Below, in pieces: positions 32,995 to 40,127 of a DNA stretch of 40,127 bases. The DNA is from Petrocella sp. FN5. GTDB lineage: Bacteria; Bacillota; Clostridia; Lachnospirales; Vallitaleaceae. The stretch's first letter is position 1, and each line of letters starts with the position of its first letter. Location: NCBI RefSeq assembly GCF_029210395.1, contig NZ_JARGDP010000024.1, forward strand, positions 1 to 40,127. Direction: 5' to 3'. Under the pieces are notes generated by a model. The model searched no databases and had not been told where the DNA came from. It saw only the letters and a program-made list of their open reading frames with translations. A program made the position numbers and the translations under genes.

Positions 32995-34162
32995 CCGTGA
33001 GAAAATCCTATTGACCTTGGTACTGACTTTTATAACCCTTTGGATGGTATTTGTGTATGCCATAGAACCTCAGATGGCCAGTCTTAAAGATCTCAAACAA
33101 GAACTGCGTATTAGTAGACAAGAGTTACAAGGCCTAGAGAAATTAGTGGAAGATGAAGATAAGGTTGATCAGGCTGTTGAAGCAGCTTATGTGACCATGA
33201 AGGACAAGGCTGGGGCTTATTTTAACACCACCCCTCAAGAAGAGATTATTTTATTGCTCAATGACTTTCTACTCATGCCCTTCATTACCGAACACGTTAT
33301 CAGCTTTGACATACCTGTCTGGGAAGAGGTTGATGGCATTGCCTTCAAAAAAGATGTGGTTCATATTTCTTATACAGGGCAGTATGCGTCCTTACTCAAC
33401 ATGTTAAAAAGCATGTGGTCCTTCCCTAAGCATATCAACATGACCACCGCCAGCATAGTTAAAGCCGAAGTGGAAGAAATTGAAGGCGATATTCAACTGG
33501 AATTCTACACCTTTGCTACAGACCTTGAGATTCAGGACGACCTGTATAAGTGGTATGTGGATGATCTCTTTTATAAGGAAAATCCTTTTTCCCCTTCCGT
33601 CCAAAGCGATGGCATCGTTCGTTATCTGTATATGGAGGGGAACAGTGAAGTTTTTAACTTTAGCCGGTATTTTGACTTCACAGATATTGCCGGTCATTAT
33701 ATGGAGGCCGAGATCCAAGCTTTTCTGGAAGCCGGTCATTTGTACCTGAACCCTTACCTGACTTTTGAACCGGATCAGCCCATGACCAGAGGTGAGTTTA
33801 TCGTATTAATGGATAAGGTTTACGATTGGCCTGTTGTGGACAGTGACTTGGACTTAACCACTTTTGATGATTATGAAGAACTGGGCAGCTTAGAGAACGC
33901 TTTTGCTAAGGCCATTCACCGTGGTTATCTAAGCGGCTTTATTGTAGGGTATGAAGACAACACCCTAAGACCCAAGGATTCTATGACCTATGGTGAAGTA
34001 GAATTTGTAATGAACAAGATCAAGCCGGAGAGTAACTTTACATGGACAACCATTGGGCAATCACTGGAAGCAAACAAGTCTGTACCGGCCAAGAATTGGT
34101 CAGATCCCTTTGGTGTATTGACCAAGGCAGAAGCGGTTTACTTACTGTATTACTTTAGATAA
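32981..34162 (+). CDS. pilO: PilO-like pilus alignment protein fused to three SLH modules
   Basis: The ATG at 32981 lies 8 bases after AGGAGG. The 393-residue protein starts like PilO: short cytoplasmic tail, membrane segment about 9-28, coiled coil about 33-75, and a ferredoxin-like domain about 80-185 (VVHISYTGQYASLLNMLKSM). After a linker come SLH modules at about 231-280 (FTDIAGHYMEAEIQAFLEAG, PMTRGEFIVLMDKV), about 293-346 (AIHRGYLSGFIVGYEDNTLRP, MTYGEV) and a degenerate third at about 355-393 (GVLTKAEAVYLLYYF). PilO normally ends after the ferredoxin-like domain (about 200 residues). SLH triplets bind pyruvylated wall polymer, so this protein could fasten the PilMNO complex to the cell wall. 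The reading frame is continuous, with no sign of a frameshift. Confidence 0.88.
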   Translation: MRISNREKILLTLVLTFITLWMVFVYAIEPQMASLKDLKQELRISRQELQGLEKLVEDEDKVDQAVEAAYVTMKDKAGAYFNTTPQEEIILLLNDFLLMPFITEHVISFDIPVWEEVDGIAFKKDVVHISYTGQYASLLNMLKSMWSFPKHINMTTASIVKAEVEEIEGDIQLEFYTFATDLEIQDDLYKWYVDDLFYKENPFSPSVQSDGIVRYLYMEGNSEVFNFSRYFDFTDIAGHYMEAEIQAFLEAGHLYLNPYLTFEPDQPMTRGEFIVLMDKVYDWPVVDSDLDLTTFDDYEELGSLENAFAKAIHRGYLSGFIVGYEDNTLRPKDSMTYGEVEFVMNKIKPESNFTWTTIGQSLEANKSVPAKNWSDPFGVLTKAEAVYLLYYFR

Positions 34163-34231
34163 AAGACAACAGAGGCTTGCTTGAAAAATAAATCTAACCA
34201 CCAAATGGATGTTATGGAAGTAGGTGATGGT

Positions 34232-35566
34232 ATGAAGATTGTAAAAACTATAAGAAATAAGAAAAGAAGTAGAGGCATAAAAAACGAACAAGGTGCCGCC
34301 TTAGCCTATGTGGTTGTGGTGATGACCGTTGTTTTCCTTTTAATGGGTGCGATGATCACAATCAGTATGGGTGAGAACGATCAAGCCATGTATCAGACCA
34401 ACTATATGAAGGCGTACTACATAGCTAGAGCCGGTGCAGAATCCATGGCCATGGAGATGGAGCGTATGGACAACGCACACTTTGAACAGTTCTTAGATGA
34501 ACAGGTGGCAAAATCATCAGATGTATTAGATGGGGAAGGGGACCTAGAAGTTAGTGTTATAAAAGATGGGGACAAGTACAGAGTGTCTTCGCTTGGAACT
34601 TATAAAAGCACAAGGGCCAGCGTTAATATCGTCATGTCTTATAAGGACAAGACAGAACTGGACTTTGGCGTCTATGCCAAAGAGGCTATGAGCAATTTAA
34701 ATGTTGATGGAGATGATTTTGACGGCATACTAGCTTCAGGTGGTGATATTAAATTTGGTACCAGTTCAAAAAATAATGATGATGTTGATTTATCACCATT
34801 TACAACGAATCATGTATCCATTATAGTACCAGATCTTTCAAGTTTCTCAATAGCCTATGATATTGATTTAGATACTGATGATCATTTTACTATTACGGAT
34901 TCTGCTACTATTATCGATTGGGATATGAAGAGCAATAAGAAATTGACCATCGATACTACTTCAGCGAATTACAAAAAAGGACCAGTCGAGGACTATGATG
35001 AGAAGTTTAGGCTCCTTAATACAAGTAGCTCCAGTGAAAAATGGATGATATTATTGGTTAAAGGTGAAGCGATTATGGATGGAGACATTGAAGTGACAGG
35101 TAATCATAATCTGATGGTCATTATTGAAGATGCTTTTTATCTTGGCGGAGAACTAAGAATTCAAAACAATAATCGAGTTGAATTTTACATCATGGATGAG
35201 AGTAATTCATCCCCATCTCATAATAAGTTTAAGGATGGTGGACATGACTTTTTTGATCTGGTTATTGCCGGAAACAATGTTATTGGACATCACGGTTTAA
35301 ATAAAAATGCTAACCTGCTAAATTTTTATATTCACGGTTCAAATACATTTTCTAACAATGTACTGATGAATACCAACGCAAAGTTTTGTGGTTATATAAT
35401 AGGGCCGGAAGCCTATGTAAGAGTAAAGAATGGTAATACAGATATTTATGGCGGCATCTATGCTAAGGAAGTAGATTTGCTTGCACAAATCAGTTATGAA
35501 CAACCAGATAATTCGGATGATACCTATACCCTATACAAACAAATGTCCATTGATTATTGGGAGTGA
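34232..35566 (+). CDS. PilX-like pilus tip/minor pilin with large C-terminal domain
   Basis: Start taken at the ATG at 34232 behind AGGTGAT; upstream in-frame candidates (TTG 34181, ATG 34205) have no ribosome site. The 444-residue protein has a basic leader and KNEQGAALAYVVVVMTVVFL, a PilX-type N-terminus with probable cleavage after Gly21 (no Glu at +5, as in PilX-type proteins), then YYIARAGAESMAMEM. The rest (about 130-440) is beta-rich, with many Asn/Asp/Gly and repeated 'colour-like' steps (DGILASGGDIKFGT, DGDIEVTGNHNLMVI, GGELRIQNNNRVEFYI), suggesting a beta-helix or adhesin-like fold as in DUF7305-type proteins. It may cap the pilus tip and bind a target. Confidence 0.82.
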   Translation: MKIVKTIRNKKRSRGIKNEQGAALAYVVVVMTVVFLLMGAMITISMGENDQAMYQTNYMKAYYIARAGAESMAMEMERMDNAHFEQFLDEQVAKSSDVLDGEGDLEVSVIKDGDKYRVSSLGTYKSTRASVNIVMSYKDKTELDFGVYAKEAMSNLNVDGDDFDGILASGGDIKFGTSSKNNDDVDLSPFTTNHVSIIVPDLSSFSIAYDIDLDTDDHFTITDSATIIDWDMKSNKKLTIDTTSANYKKGPVEDYDEKFRLLNTSSSSEKWMILLVKGEAIMDGDIEVTGNHNLMVIIEDAFYLGGELRIQNNNRVEFYIMDESNSSPSHNKFKDGGHDFFDLVIAGNNVIGHHGLNKNANLLNFYIHGSNTFSNNVLMNTNAKFCGYIIGPEAYVRVKNGNTDIYGGIYAKEVDLLAQISYEQPDNSDDTYTLYKQMSIDYWE

Positions 35567-35570
35567 TCAT

Positions 35571-35966
35571 ATGCGTACGAAAATACAAAAAAACCAATGG
35601 AAGAAAAAACTTGTTGAAAATCAAGGCTTTACTCTGTTTGAACTTATTCTTGCCATTACCTTGCTTTTCATTATCATATTAGCCACTTTTACAGGTCTCC
35701 AATTTGCTTTTCATACCATGGCGTCCTCCAAAGAATTTTCAGAGAATACCTATGATATTCAAAGTGATTATGAAAATGAATTGACTAAAGTCAGGACTTA
35801 TTCAAATATTGAGCCAAGTAATCAGACCATTCGTTTTGAATGGGAGGGGATGACTTCTTTAGATGATTTTGATGCCATAGGCATTCGAATAGATAAGGAC
35901 ACTACGGGTGGCAGTTATCTTGAAGAGACTATTAATATGTTCATTCCTGTTAGAACTGAGCCATAA
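35571..35966 (+). CDS. Minor pilin (prepilin N-terminus)
   Basis: The start is the ATG at 35571; GGGAGTGAT upstream overlaps the stop of the previous gene, showing coupling. The 131-residue prepilin has a long basic leader (19 residues) cleaved at Gly19-Phe20 (NQG/FTLFELILAITLLFIIILA), with Glu at mature position 5, and a short headgroup. It resembles PilV/GspI-GspJ-type minor pilins that prime assembly. Confidence 0.87.
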   Translation: MRTKIQKNQWKKKLVENQGFTLFELILAITLLFIIILATFTGLQFAFHTMASSKEFSENTYDIQSDYENELTKVRTYSNIEPSNQTIRFEWEGMTSLDDFDAIGIRIDKDTTGGSYLEETINMFIPVRTEP

Positions 35967-36007
35967 TTCGAAGAAGAAACCCGTAAGGATATTAAGAAGG
36001 TGAAAGC

Positions 36008-36505
36008 ATGATCAAAAAAGAAGACGGTTTTACCCTAACAGAGATCATAGTTACCATTGGGATTATGAGTATTGTCATCACCATGATGTTCAGTTTTTTG
36101 GAGTTTAATCTTGGAACACTCAGTTATGGCTCTGATCAGATTGCACAAAGTTCGAATCTAAGATTAACCGCTCTAAAAACAACGGAAGAAATCAGAAATG
36201 TATTTGAAGTGGAGTTACGGGATAGTCTGGTAGGCGCGACCTATGATAAGGTTATCATCCTTGAAAACAATGCCCTTGTTATAAAAGAAGGTTCAACAAC
36301 ACACCATCTATCCGCAGGTGGTATAAATAGTGTTCATTTTCTCATGGAAAATATTAATGACCGTTATGTATTGAAAATCAAACTTCAGAGTGCAGATCAA
36401 GCCTTTGAGACCCAGGTACTTCTTAATAATGTAAAAAATGCGGTTGTGGACGGCAAAGATTACACAGCCTTATCTTTTTCAACAACACCACCTACTATAC
36501 CATAA
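36008..36505 (+). CDS. Minor pilin / pseudopilin
   Basis: The 165-residue prepilin has a 7-residue leader (MIKKEDG), cleavage Gly7-Phe8, FTLTEIIVTIGIMSIVITMM with Glu at mature position 5, and a beta-rich headgroup (about 60-160). It resembles PilW/GspJ-type minor pilins. AGAAGGTGA lies before the ATG. Last gene of the pil operon. No prepilin peptidase (pilD) follows, so processing depends on an enzyme encoded elsewhere. Confidence 0.88.
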   Translation: MIKKEDGFTLTEIIVTIGIMSIVITMMFSFLEFNLGTLSYGSDQIAQSSNLRLTALKTTEEIRNVFEVELRDSLVGATYDKVIILENNALVIKEGSTTHHLSAGGINSVHFLMENINDRYVLKIKLQSADQAFETQVLLNNVKNAVVDGKDYTALSFSTTPPTIP

Positions 36506-36561
36506 GAATCGCTTATATCGGTTTTGTGATACATCTTCTCCTTAATTAATGAATTGTTATT

Positions 36562-36605
36562 CAAGGCAAAGGGGCTTTAAATAAAATTAAAGTCCCTTTG
36601 TCTTG
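36562..36605 (+). terminator. 19-bp hairpin ending the pil operon
   Basis: 36562-36580 pairs with 36587-36605 through 19 bp (two G-U wobbles) around a 6-base loop. The following bases are not T-rich, but the stem is long and placed right for an operon end. Confidence 0.7.
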
Positions 36606-36670
36606 GATAAAGCATAAAAAACAAGAAGGATTTGTGGATAATGAGTGCCTTTTATAAATAAATGTGGTAA

Positions 36671-36698
36671 TATTATAGGAAATAAGACCTATATAATA
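36671..36698. repeat. Inverted repeat upstream of agrA
   Basis: TATTATAGG (36671-36679) faces CCTATATAATA (36688-36698), with a further CTATAGG at about 36704-36710. It may be a regulator site in the agrA promoter region; no sequence match to a known LytTR site is claimed. Confidence 0.3.
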
Positions 36699-36776
36699 AA
36701 TGTCTATAGGCAACAAAGTGGAAAATGATTATGATAAAATAATAATAAAAGTTTTTTTGAGTTTGAGGTTATGACC

Positions 36777-37484
36777 ATGGGTAATATTTTGATATTAGAG
36801 GATGAAGTCATCCTTAGGAAAAATTTAAAAGCAATCATTATGGAACTGGATCCTGAAGCAAAAATTTATGAGTCAGGGTCTGTGATTAGGGGCTTTGAGC
36901 TCTTAAATGAAGTGGATATGGACATCTTACTTCTGGATATACAACTTGAAGATGGAAACGGTCTGGATTTTGCCAAAGAGGTACGGAAGATAGACCGTTA
37001 CAAGTTAACCCATATTGTTTTTATTACAGCGGTTCCGACCCATGCCATCATGGCATTTAGCGAGACCCATTGTTATTCCTATATTGTTAAGCCTTTTGAC
37101 AAAGAACAGTTGAAAGAGGCCTTATATACACTCATTCATTATGGTTATAAGGCAAAGGTCCATAAAGAAGGCAAATTAGAGTTGCACCTAAAGAATTGTA
37201 TCTTCAAGGTGGATATGGCGGAGATCTTATATATTGAGGCCAGCAACCAAAAACTCTATGTCCATACCAGACAAGATACCATTGCTGTTCCCAATGTATC
37301 CCTCAAAAAAATGAAAGCATCATTAAACGACACTTTCATTCAGGTTCATAAGGCCTTCATTATAAATAAAGAGGCTATTAAGGCCATTCATAAAGCCGAA
37401 AAAACCATCCAGTTACATAATACAGATACATACATTCCCATTGGGAGGGTCTACTATAAAGAACTCATAGGAGAAACAATATGA
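36777..37484 (+). CDS. agrA: LytTR-family response regulator AgrA
   Basis: I prefer the ATG at 36777 because GAGG (36765-36768) is 8 bases upstream; an ATG at 36771 is only 2 bases away. The 235-residue regulator has a receiver domain (about 1-120) with the acidic pocket LEDE, phospho-acceptor Asp54 (LLLDIQLEDG), Thr in FITAV and Lys in VKPFD. The LytTR DNA-binding domain (about 135-232) has ILYIEASNQKLYVHT and FIQVHKAFIINKEAIKAI. It overlaps agrC by 4 bases. It should receive phosphate from AgrC and activate agrBD and other targets. Confidence 0.92.
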   Translation: MGNILILEDEVILRKNLKAIIMELDPEAKIYESGSVIRGFELLNEVDMDILLLDIQLEDGNGLDFAKEVRKIDRYKLTHIVFITAVPTHAIMAFSETHCYSYIVKPFDKEQLKEALYTLIHYGYKAKVHKEGKLELHLKNCIFKVDMAEILYIEASNQKLYVHTRQDTIAVPNVSLKKMKASLNDTFIQVHKAFIINKEAIKAIHKAEKTIQLHNTDTYIPIGRVYYKELIGETI

Positions 37485-38755
37485 CATTTGCACAAAGCAT
37501 TTTATTTTCAGTACTTGACTTGATTGAATACTTTATTGTGGTCTTGGCACTGCTAAAGACCAGCAAAGCAAAACCGATATATTTCAAGGTTGGTATGATT
37601 TTGGTAGCAGGTATAGCGTCCGGCTTGTTATCAAATCATATCGGTAACGAACGGGCTTTTCTTATCAACGTGATTGTGGTCATCTTGTTTATTAATCTTC
37701 TATTTGAGGTCAAACCCCTACTAAGTATTTATATCTATGTTATGGCGACCATTGTTTTGCTATTGATCCAGTTGACATCTTTGGTCATCGGTCAACTGCT
37801 TATTATGGATATGGCTTATTCTTTTAAGTCAGGCTTGGTTGGACACAGTTTAACCATTTTGCTCCTGATTCCAGTCTACAAATTCCTGCCGATTCATGTC
37901 TTAATGAACGAACGGTTGATTAAGAATAGAACCTTTAGCATGATTGCCATTAATATATTTATGCTGAGTGTTGGGTCTCTTATTTTTTGGTATACTAACA
38001 GCGATGTTTTTTTGATTAATGCCATCAGTTTTGCTGCCATATTCCTTTTGATTATGGTGGTCAATCTATTGTTGTTTACTAGAAGTATGAAAAGCTATAA
38101 TGAGCAAAAAGAGTTGGAAACCTATGAAAAATATATGTTGGTCATAGAGGAGTTAATGGGTGAGATTAGAGCCAGACAACACGAATATGACAACCATATT
38201 CAGTGTATTCAGATGATGTTGAACTCAGAAGAAGATACTCAAAAGAAAATCGAAGAAATGTCGGCCTATGTAGAGGATGTGGACATGGGGAAAGATCTGG
38301 GGAATTTGGCAAAGCTTGATAATAAGCTGTTAGCCGGCTTTATCTATAGTAAGAAAAAAGTCATAGAGAGTCAGAACATTGAAATGGACATAGATATTAA
38401 CAATTATCTGATGCAGACCCAATTAAAGCCTTTTATGGTGATTGAGATTATCGGGACCTTACTGGACAACGCCATGGAAGCTACAGCATCAGGGGGCAGG
38501 ATAAAATTGGGGCTAAACAAAGAAGAGGGTATGAACGTCATTGAGGTGATCAATGAGCATCCATACCTAAATAGTGACGTGATTAATAAAATGTTTGACA
38601 AAGGCTTCTCCACAAAATCCGGTGACCGTCAATATAGAGGTTATGGACTCTATAACTTAACAAAGATTGTCAAAAAACATGGTGGACACCATTCTGTTGA
38701 AAACATAAATATCAATCAAGTCAATTATGTGTGCATACGTGTACATGTTCTATAA
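37481..38755 (+). CDS. agrC: Peptide-sensing histidine kinase AgrC
   Basis: The 424-residue kinase has six to seven membrane segments (about 8-210) typical of HPK10 peptide receptors, a coiled coil, the dimerisation segment IRARQHEYDNHIQCIQ with the phospho-acceptor His in RQHEYDNH, and a GHKL ATPase with N-box IEIIGTLLDNAMEAT and G-box RGYGLYNL. It should sense the thiolactone made from agrD by AgrB and phosphorylate AgrA. Its last 6 bases overlap the 3' end of agrD on the opposite strand. Confidence 0.92.
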   Translation: MTFAQSILFSVLDLIEYFIVVLALLKTSKAKPIYFKVGMILVAGIASGLLSNHIGNERAFLINVIVVILFINLLFEVKPLLSIYIYVMATIVLLLIQLTSLVIGQLLIMDMAYSFKSGLVGHSLTILLLIPVYKFLPIHVLMNERLIKNRTFSMIAINIFMLSVGSLIFWYTNSDVFLINAISFAAIFLLIMVVNLLLFTRSMKSYNEQKELETYEKYMLVIEELMGEIRARQHEYDNHIQCIQMMLNSEEDTQKKIEEMSAYVEDVDMGKDLGNLAKLDNKLLAGFIYSKKKVIESQNIEMDIDINNYLMQTQLKPFMVIEIIGTLLDNAMEATASGGRIKLGLNKEEGMNVIEVINEHPYLNSDVINKMFDKGFSTKSGDRQYRGYGLYNLTKIVKKHGGHHSVENININQVNYVCIRVHVL

Positions 38756-38893
38756 TACTCTAAGTACATCGGGACATTCAGGCTCTCCCCATACCAAGAT
38801 GCATGCTGTCGTCGTAACGATGAGCGGTGCAATGGCGATGAGTAGTGAGCATAAAAGACTACTGAAGGTTGTAAGTTGTCTTTTTTTCGACAT
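38750..38893 (-). CDS. agrD: Cyclic-lactone autoinducer peptide precursor AgrD (47 aa)
   Basis: A short minus-strand ORF runs from ATG 38893-38891 to TAG 38752-38750. The ribosome site GGAAAGGGGGT lies about 8 bases upstream. The 47 residues show the AgrD plan: a basic amphipathic leader (MSKKRQLTTFSSLLCSLLIA), a hydrophobic segment, a core TTTACILVW, and a C-terminal recognition tail GEPECPDVLRVL, comparable to the DEPEVPxxL tail of staphylococcal AgrD. By analogy AgrB should cut before Gly and close a thiolactone on Cys31, giving a ring near C-I-L-V-W. It overlaps agrB by 35 bases (different frame) and agrC convergently by 6 bases. Confidence 0.88.
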   Translation of the reverse strand: MSKKRQLTTFSSLLCSLLIAIAPLIVTTTACILVWGEPECPDVLRVL

Positions 38894-39452
38894 GGTAATT
38901 GACCCCCTTTCCAATGATGAGTTGTGTGATATGTATAATCAAACCCCAAACGGTTACCTCAAAAAAAGCATGTTTGCCGATAACCATATAAGCACCGAGA
39001 TAGATGATGATAAAAATCAGGCTGGCCATTTTAAAGCGTCTGATTTTTTGTATGGGGTACTTAGGTCGTTTGGGTGAGATGACTGGTGCAAAGAGTAATG
39101 TTATAGCAAATGCAATAAAGCAGGTCATATAGATGAGCAAATCGGTGGTTGGCAATAGGTGGCTTAAAATCAAGGTACCAATAAAATAAATCAGTGTAAA
39201 AGCGACACAACCTGTAAAGGATTCAAAATGAAGGCCACCACTGAAACTACGTAAGCCGATGACACAAAGCAAAATGTAAAAGAATTCAAGAGCTTTACCC
39301 ATCAGTAAAAAAGCAATAAAAACCATGAACAGCTTTATAAAAGTATTGATAATCACCTCTAATGAATAGCGTATCATAGCTTTTTCATCCAGACTTAGAT
39401 CTTTCTGAGATGAAATCTTACTATAAATAAAATCAATAATAAGTGTGTGCAT
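38859..39452 (-). CDS. agrB: Accessory gene regulator protein AgrB (peptide-processing membrane protease)
   Basis: The 197-residue membrane protein has about six hydrophobic segments and the AgrB catalytic pair in RSFSGGLHFESFTGC: His75 and Cys82. It cleaves the AgrD C-terminal tail and forms the thiolactone. GAGG upstream is 9 bases from the ATG at 39452 and only 3 from an ATG at 39458, so I use 39452. The 3' end overlaps agrD. agrBD is transcribed toward agrAC, unlike the usual co-directional or divergent agr loci. Confidence 0.92.
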   Translation of the reverse strand: MHTLIIDFIYSKISSQKDLSLDEKAMIRYSLEVIINTFIKLFMVFIAFLLMGKALEFFYILLCVIGLRSFSGGLHFESFTGCVAFTLIYFIGTLILSHLLPTTDLLIYMTCFIAFAITLLFAPVISPKRPKYPIQKIRRFKMASLIFIIIYLGAYMVIGKHAFFEVTVWGLIIHITQLIIGKGVNYHVEKKTTYNLQ

Positions 39453-39527
39453 AGGCATGAACCTCTTTTAATAGTGTCTATTTTTTTTAGTTTAGCATAT
39501 ATACAATCAAAAAAAAGCCATTAGAAA

Positions 39528-39602
39528 CAAACGGTATGCATAAACAAACAAACAGCTTAATCTAATAAAAGATGCTGTTTGTTTGTTTATGCATACCGTT
39601 TG
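39528..39602. repeat. Perfect 29-bp inverted repeat upstream of agrB
   Basis: 39528-39556 is exactly complementary to 39574-39602, with a 17-base spacer that itself contains ATCT/AGAT. The arms hold the repeated unit GTTTGTTTGTTTATGCATAC. No ORF is inside. It could be a strong hairpin RNA, a MITE-like remnant or a protein-binding palindrome. It lies 76 bases upstream of the agrB start. Confidence 0.85.
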
Positions 39603-39889
39603 CCTGTTATGGGTTGTATAAGTCCTAGATTATGGTATCATTCTAATTACAAAAACATTATTGATTCACACAACGAATTAATGATCTTTAAAATTACCTT
39701 CTGAGGGGAAGTAGTTTTAAATATATTAGATGCCATCCTAATTTGGAATTTCACTTTAGGATGGAAGGAATCATATATTGATCATTTACTTGATTGATAT
39801 ATGATTTTGATTTTACAGTTAATTTCTTTTAGGGATGAAGCGTTACAATCAGACCTAAACCTTCGACAGAAAGATAAGAGGGAAAATGT
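39603..39889. other. Intergenic region with two further hairpins
   Basis: No gene is supported. CATCCTAA/TTTAGGATG (39734-39763) and AATCATATAT/ATATATGATT (39769-39806, followed by TTGATTTT) form successive hairpins; the second resembles a weak terminator for a transcript from the left. Confidence 0.4.
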
Positions 39890-40105
39890 ATGCAAGAAAA
39901 AGATAACATATTAATGAACAAAGTCTTAGAAAATAACGACATGAAAAAAATCGTCATAACAGAAGATGATAACTTTGTCATTAAGACGATTTATGATAAA
40001 ATCAGCAAATCAATTATTGTTGAGGAAAAAAACAAAGAAACAGGTCTTCAGTCAAAAACCATAACAAAGATAGGTATAGAAAAAACAACAGCAATAAGCG
40101 CTTAA
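39890..40105 (+). CDS. Small hypothetical protein
   Basis: The 71-residue ORF has a plausible ribosome site (AGAGGGAAAA) about 4-8 bases before the ATG. The product is charged, Lys/Glu/Ile/Thr-rich, with alternating pattern KIVITEDDNFVIKTIYDKI-SKSIIVEEKNKETG, suggesting a small beta-strand domain. There is no signal peptide or membrane segment, and no family is recognised. Two internal ATGs could also serve as starts. Confidence 0.5.
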   Translation: MQEKDNILMNKVLENNDMKKIVITEDDNFVIKTIYDKISKSIIVEEKNKETGLQSKTITKIGIEKTTAISA

Positions 40106-40127
40106 TTATAAATATACTAGTAAATAG

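Noticed and set aside
38727-39077. A 116-codon plus-strand ORF over the agrB/agrD region
   Set aside because: It lies antisense to the well-supported agrB and agrD genes and overlaps agrC; no ribosome site or family signal.
1-40127. CRISPR arrays, tRNA or rRNA genes
   Set aside because: No regularly spaced repeat array and no cloverleaf or rRNA-like sequence was recognised on reading either strand.

Overview
The window looks like a chromosomal segment of a low-GC, Gram-positive, Clostridia-type bacterium. The pointers are AT-rich DNA, strong AGGAGG-type ribosome sites, TTG/ATG starts, Gram-positive lipoprotein signals, SLH cell-wall anchoring modules, a SigI/RsgI pair, an agr peptide quorum-sensing locus, and a type IV pilus operon with no outer-membrane secretin. 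Genus cannot be fixed from the sequence alone.

Layout. (1) 1-4386: the start of a response-regulator gene on the minus strand, divergent from a plus-strand cassette encoding a secreted all-helical protein, a sensor histidine kinase, an acidic lipoprotein, a second secreted helical protein and a LacX/GalM-like sugar epimerase. (2) 4387-9441: an AT-rich block holding a 1251-residue secreted VWA-lipase-Ig-like-PxKF protein and a small membrane-anchored protein. The block lies between two diverged copies of the same sigma-A promoter. (3) 9406-15078: an amino-sugar (N-acetylglucosamine type) PTS and catabolic cluster: HPr-like protein, BglG/LicT-family antiterminator, EIICB, EIIA, NagA, NagB. Four RNA antiterminator/terminator (RAT) modules precede HPr (two in tandem), the antiterminator gene and EIICB. 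(4) 15183-24037: mostly single genes, namely a cupin, an SLH-BsuPI protein, a diguanylate cyclase, a GNAT acetyltransferase, a DUF3221/PrcB-like lipoprotein, a HAMP-less chemoreceptor and a two-repeat lipoprotein, most separated by clear intrinsic terminators. (5) 24219-26392: sigI-rsgI and a terminator. (6) 26600-36605: a structured leader with an attenuator-like terminator, then the type IV pilus operon pilB-pilT-pilC-pilA-pilM-pilN-pilO-pilX-like-two minor pilins. The PilO homologue is fused to three SLH modules. (7) 36777-39602: an agr system with agrA-agrC on plus converging on agrB-agrD on minus. agrD is a 47-codon ORF overlapping both neighbours. A perfect 29-bp inverted repeat lies upstream of agrB. 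(8) 39890-40105: a small uncharacterised ORF.

How the parts may work together: much of the window concerns the cell surface and its sensing (kinase cassette, SLH proteins, RsgI, chemoreceptor, pili, agr). The PilB N-terminus looks like a c-di-GMP-binding MshEN domain and a diguanylate cyclase is encoded 8 kb away, so second-messenger control of the pili is plausible but inferred. The strongest candidates for something new are the PilO-SLH fusion, which could couple the pilus platform to the secondary cell-wall polymer in a cell without an outer membrane, the four-RAT PTS circuit, and the duplicated promoter bracketing the VWA-lipase block.
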